The translations under genes and the position numbers were made by a program. From NCBI GenBank assembly GCA_030831135.1, contig JAURLR010000244.1, positions 1-5,498 of the forward strand: DNA of 5,498 bases. Reading direction: 5' to 3'. The stretch comes from Alphaproteobacteria bacterium (GTDB taxonomy: Bacteria; Pseudomonadota; Alphaproteobacteria; UBA6615). Within the stretch, counting starts at the first letter, position 1. Each line of letters begins with the position of its first letter. This document shows positions 5,455 through 5,498 of the stretch, one piece after another. The notes under the pieces are model-generated. The model was not told the origin of the DNA and did not search any database. It worked only from the letters and a program-made list of their open reading frames with translations.

Positions 5455-5498
5455 ATGGGTTACAAGGTTGCGGTGGTTGGTGCGACGGGCAATGTCGG
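5455..5498 (+). CDS. asd: Aspartate-semialdehyde dehydrogenase, first 14 codons (3' end outside window)
   Basis: Asd reduces aspartyl phosphate with NADPH to aspartate semialdehyde, the branch compound for lysine/diaminopimelate, threonine and methionine. Only MGYKVAVVGATGNV is present, but it carries the strand-loop VAVVGATGNVG, the N-terminal dinucleotide-binding motif GxxGxxG typical of Asd (the last glycine codon is cut by the window end). The ATG is preceded by a good ribosome binding site (AAGGA, 5442-5446). Position downstream of leuB agrees with a common alphaproteobacterial gene order. Other enzymes with this N-terminal type, such as N-acetyl-gamma-glutamyl-phosphate reductase, cannot be fully excluded on 14 residues. 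Confidence 0.85.
   Translation, partial: MGYKVAVVGATGNV

Noticed and set aside
5140..5456. Minus-strand open frames of 80 and 94 codons before asd
   Set aside because: They read through the palindromic repeats, giving peptides such as HCEARSNEAIQ and PHPEPDEGRKG that recur in databases only because the repeats do.

Overview
The window is a GC-rich alphaproteobacterial chromosome segment. The synteny (leuC, leuD, leuB, then asd), the opening residues of Asd (MGYKVAVVGATGNV) and three kinds of dispersed palindromic repeat point to Alphaproteobacteria, perhaps a Rhodospirillales-like lineage. This placement is inferred from sequence resemblance and was not tested.

Layout. Positions 1-434 hold the 3' end of leuC. 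A TTG-started gene for an RDD-family membrane protein overlaps its stop by 4 nt (431-886), and leuD follows 10 nt later (897-1517). A 191-nt gap carries two inverted copies of a GC-rich hairpin repeat. leuB is at 1709-2824 and is followed by a terminator-like hairpin. From 2881 to 5114 comes a block of small, mostly uncharacterised genes: two short exported proteins on the + strand that look like diverged tandem copies; a convergent two-gene minus-strand unit (Mpo1-like/DUF962 protein, then a small lipoprotein); and, diverging from that unit, a SAM-dependent methyltransferase. The 340-nt gap 5115-5454 contains an 82-nt palindromic repeat, a second short repeat, a G-rich run, and the leader of asd, whose first 14 codons end the window.

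How the genes fit together. LeuC and LeuD form isopropylmalate isomerase and LeuB performs the next oxidation, so the first half is the leucine pathway after 2-isopropylmalate synthase. Asd makes aspartate semialdehyde for lysine, threonine and methionine synthesis. No link between the small genes at 2881-5114 and amino-acid synthesis is visible; they look like a local insertion between leuB and asd. Nothing here amounts to a clear new system. The points most worth a second look are the paired single-cysteine exported proteins, the membrane-protein gene lodged between the two isomerase subunits, the covarying repeat hairpins before leuB, and the structured leader of asd.
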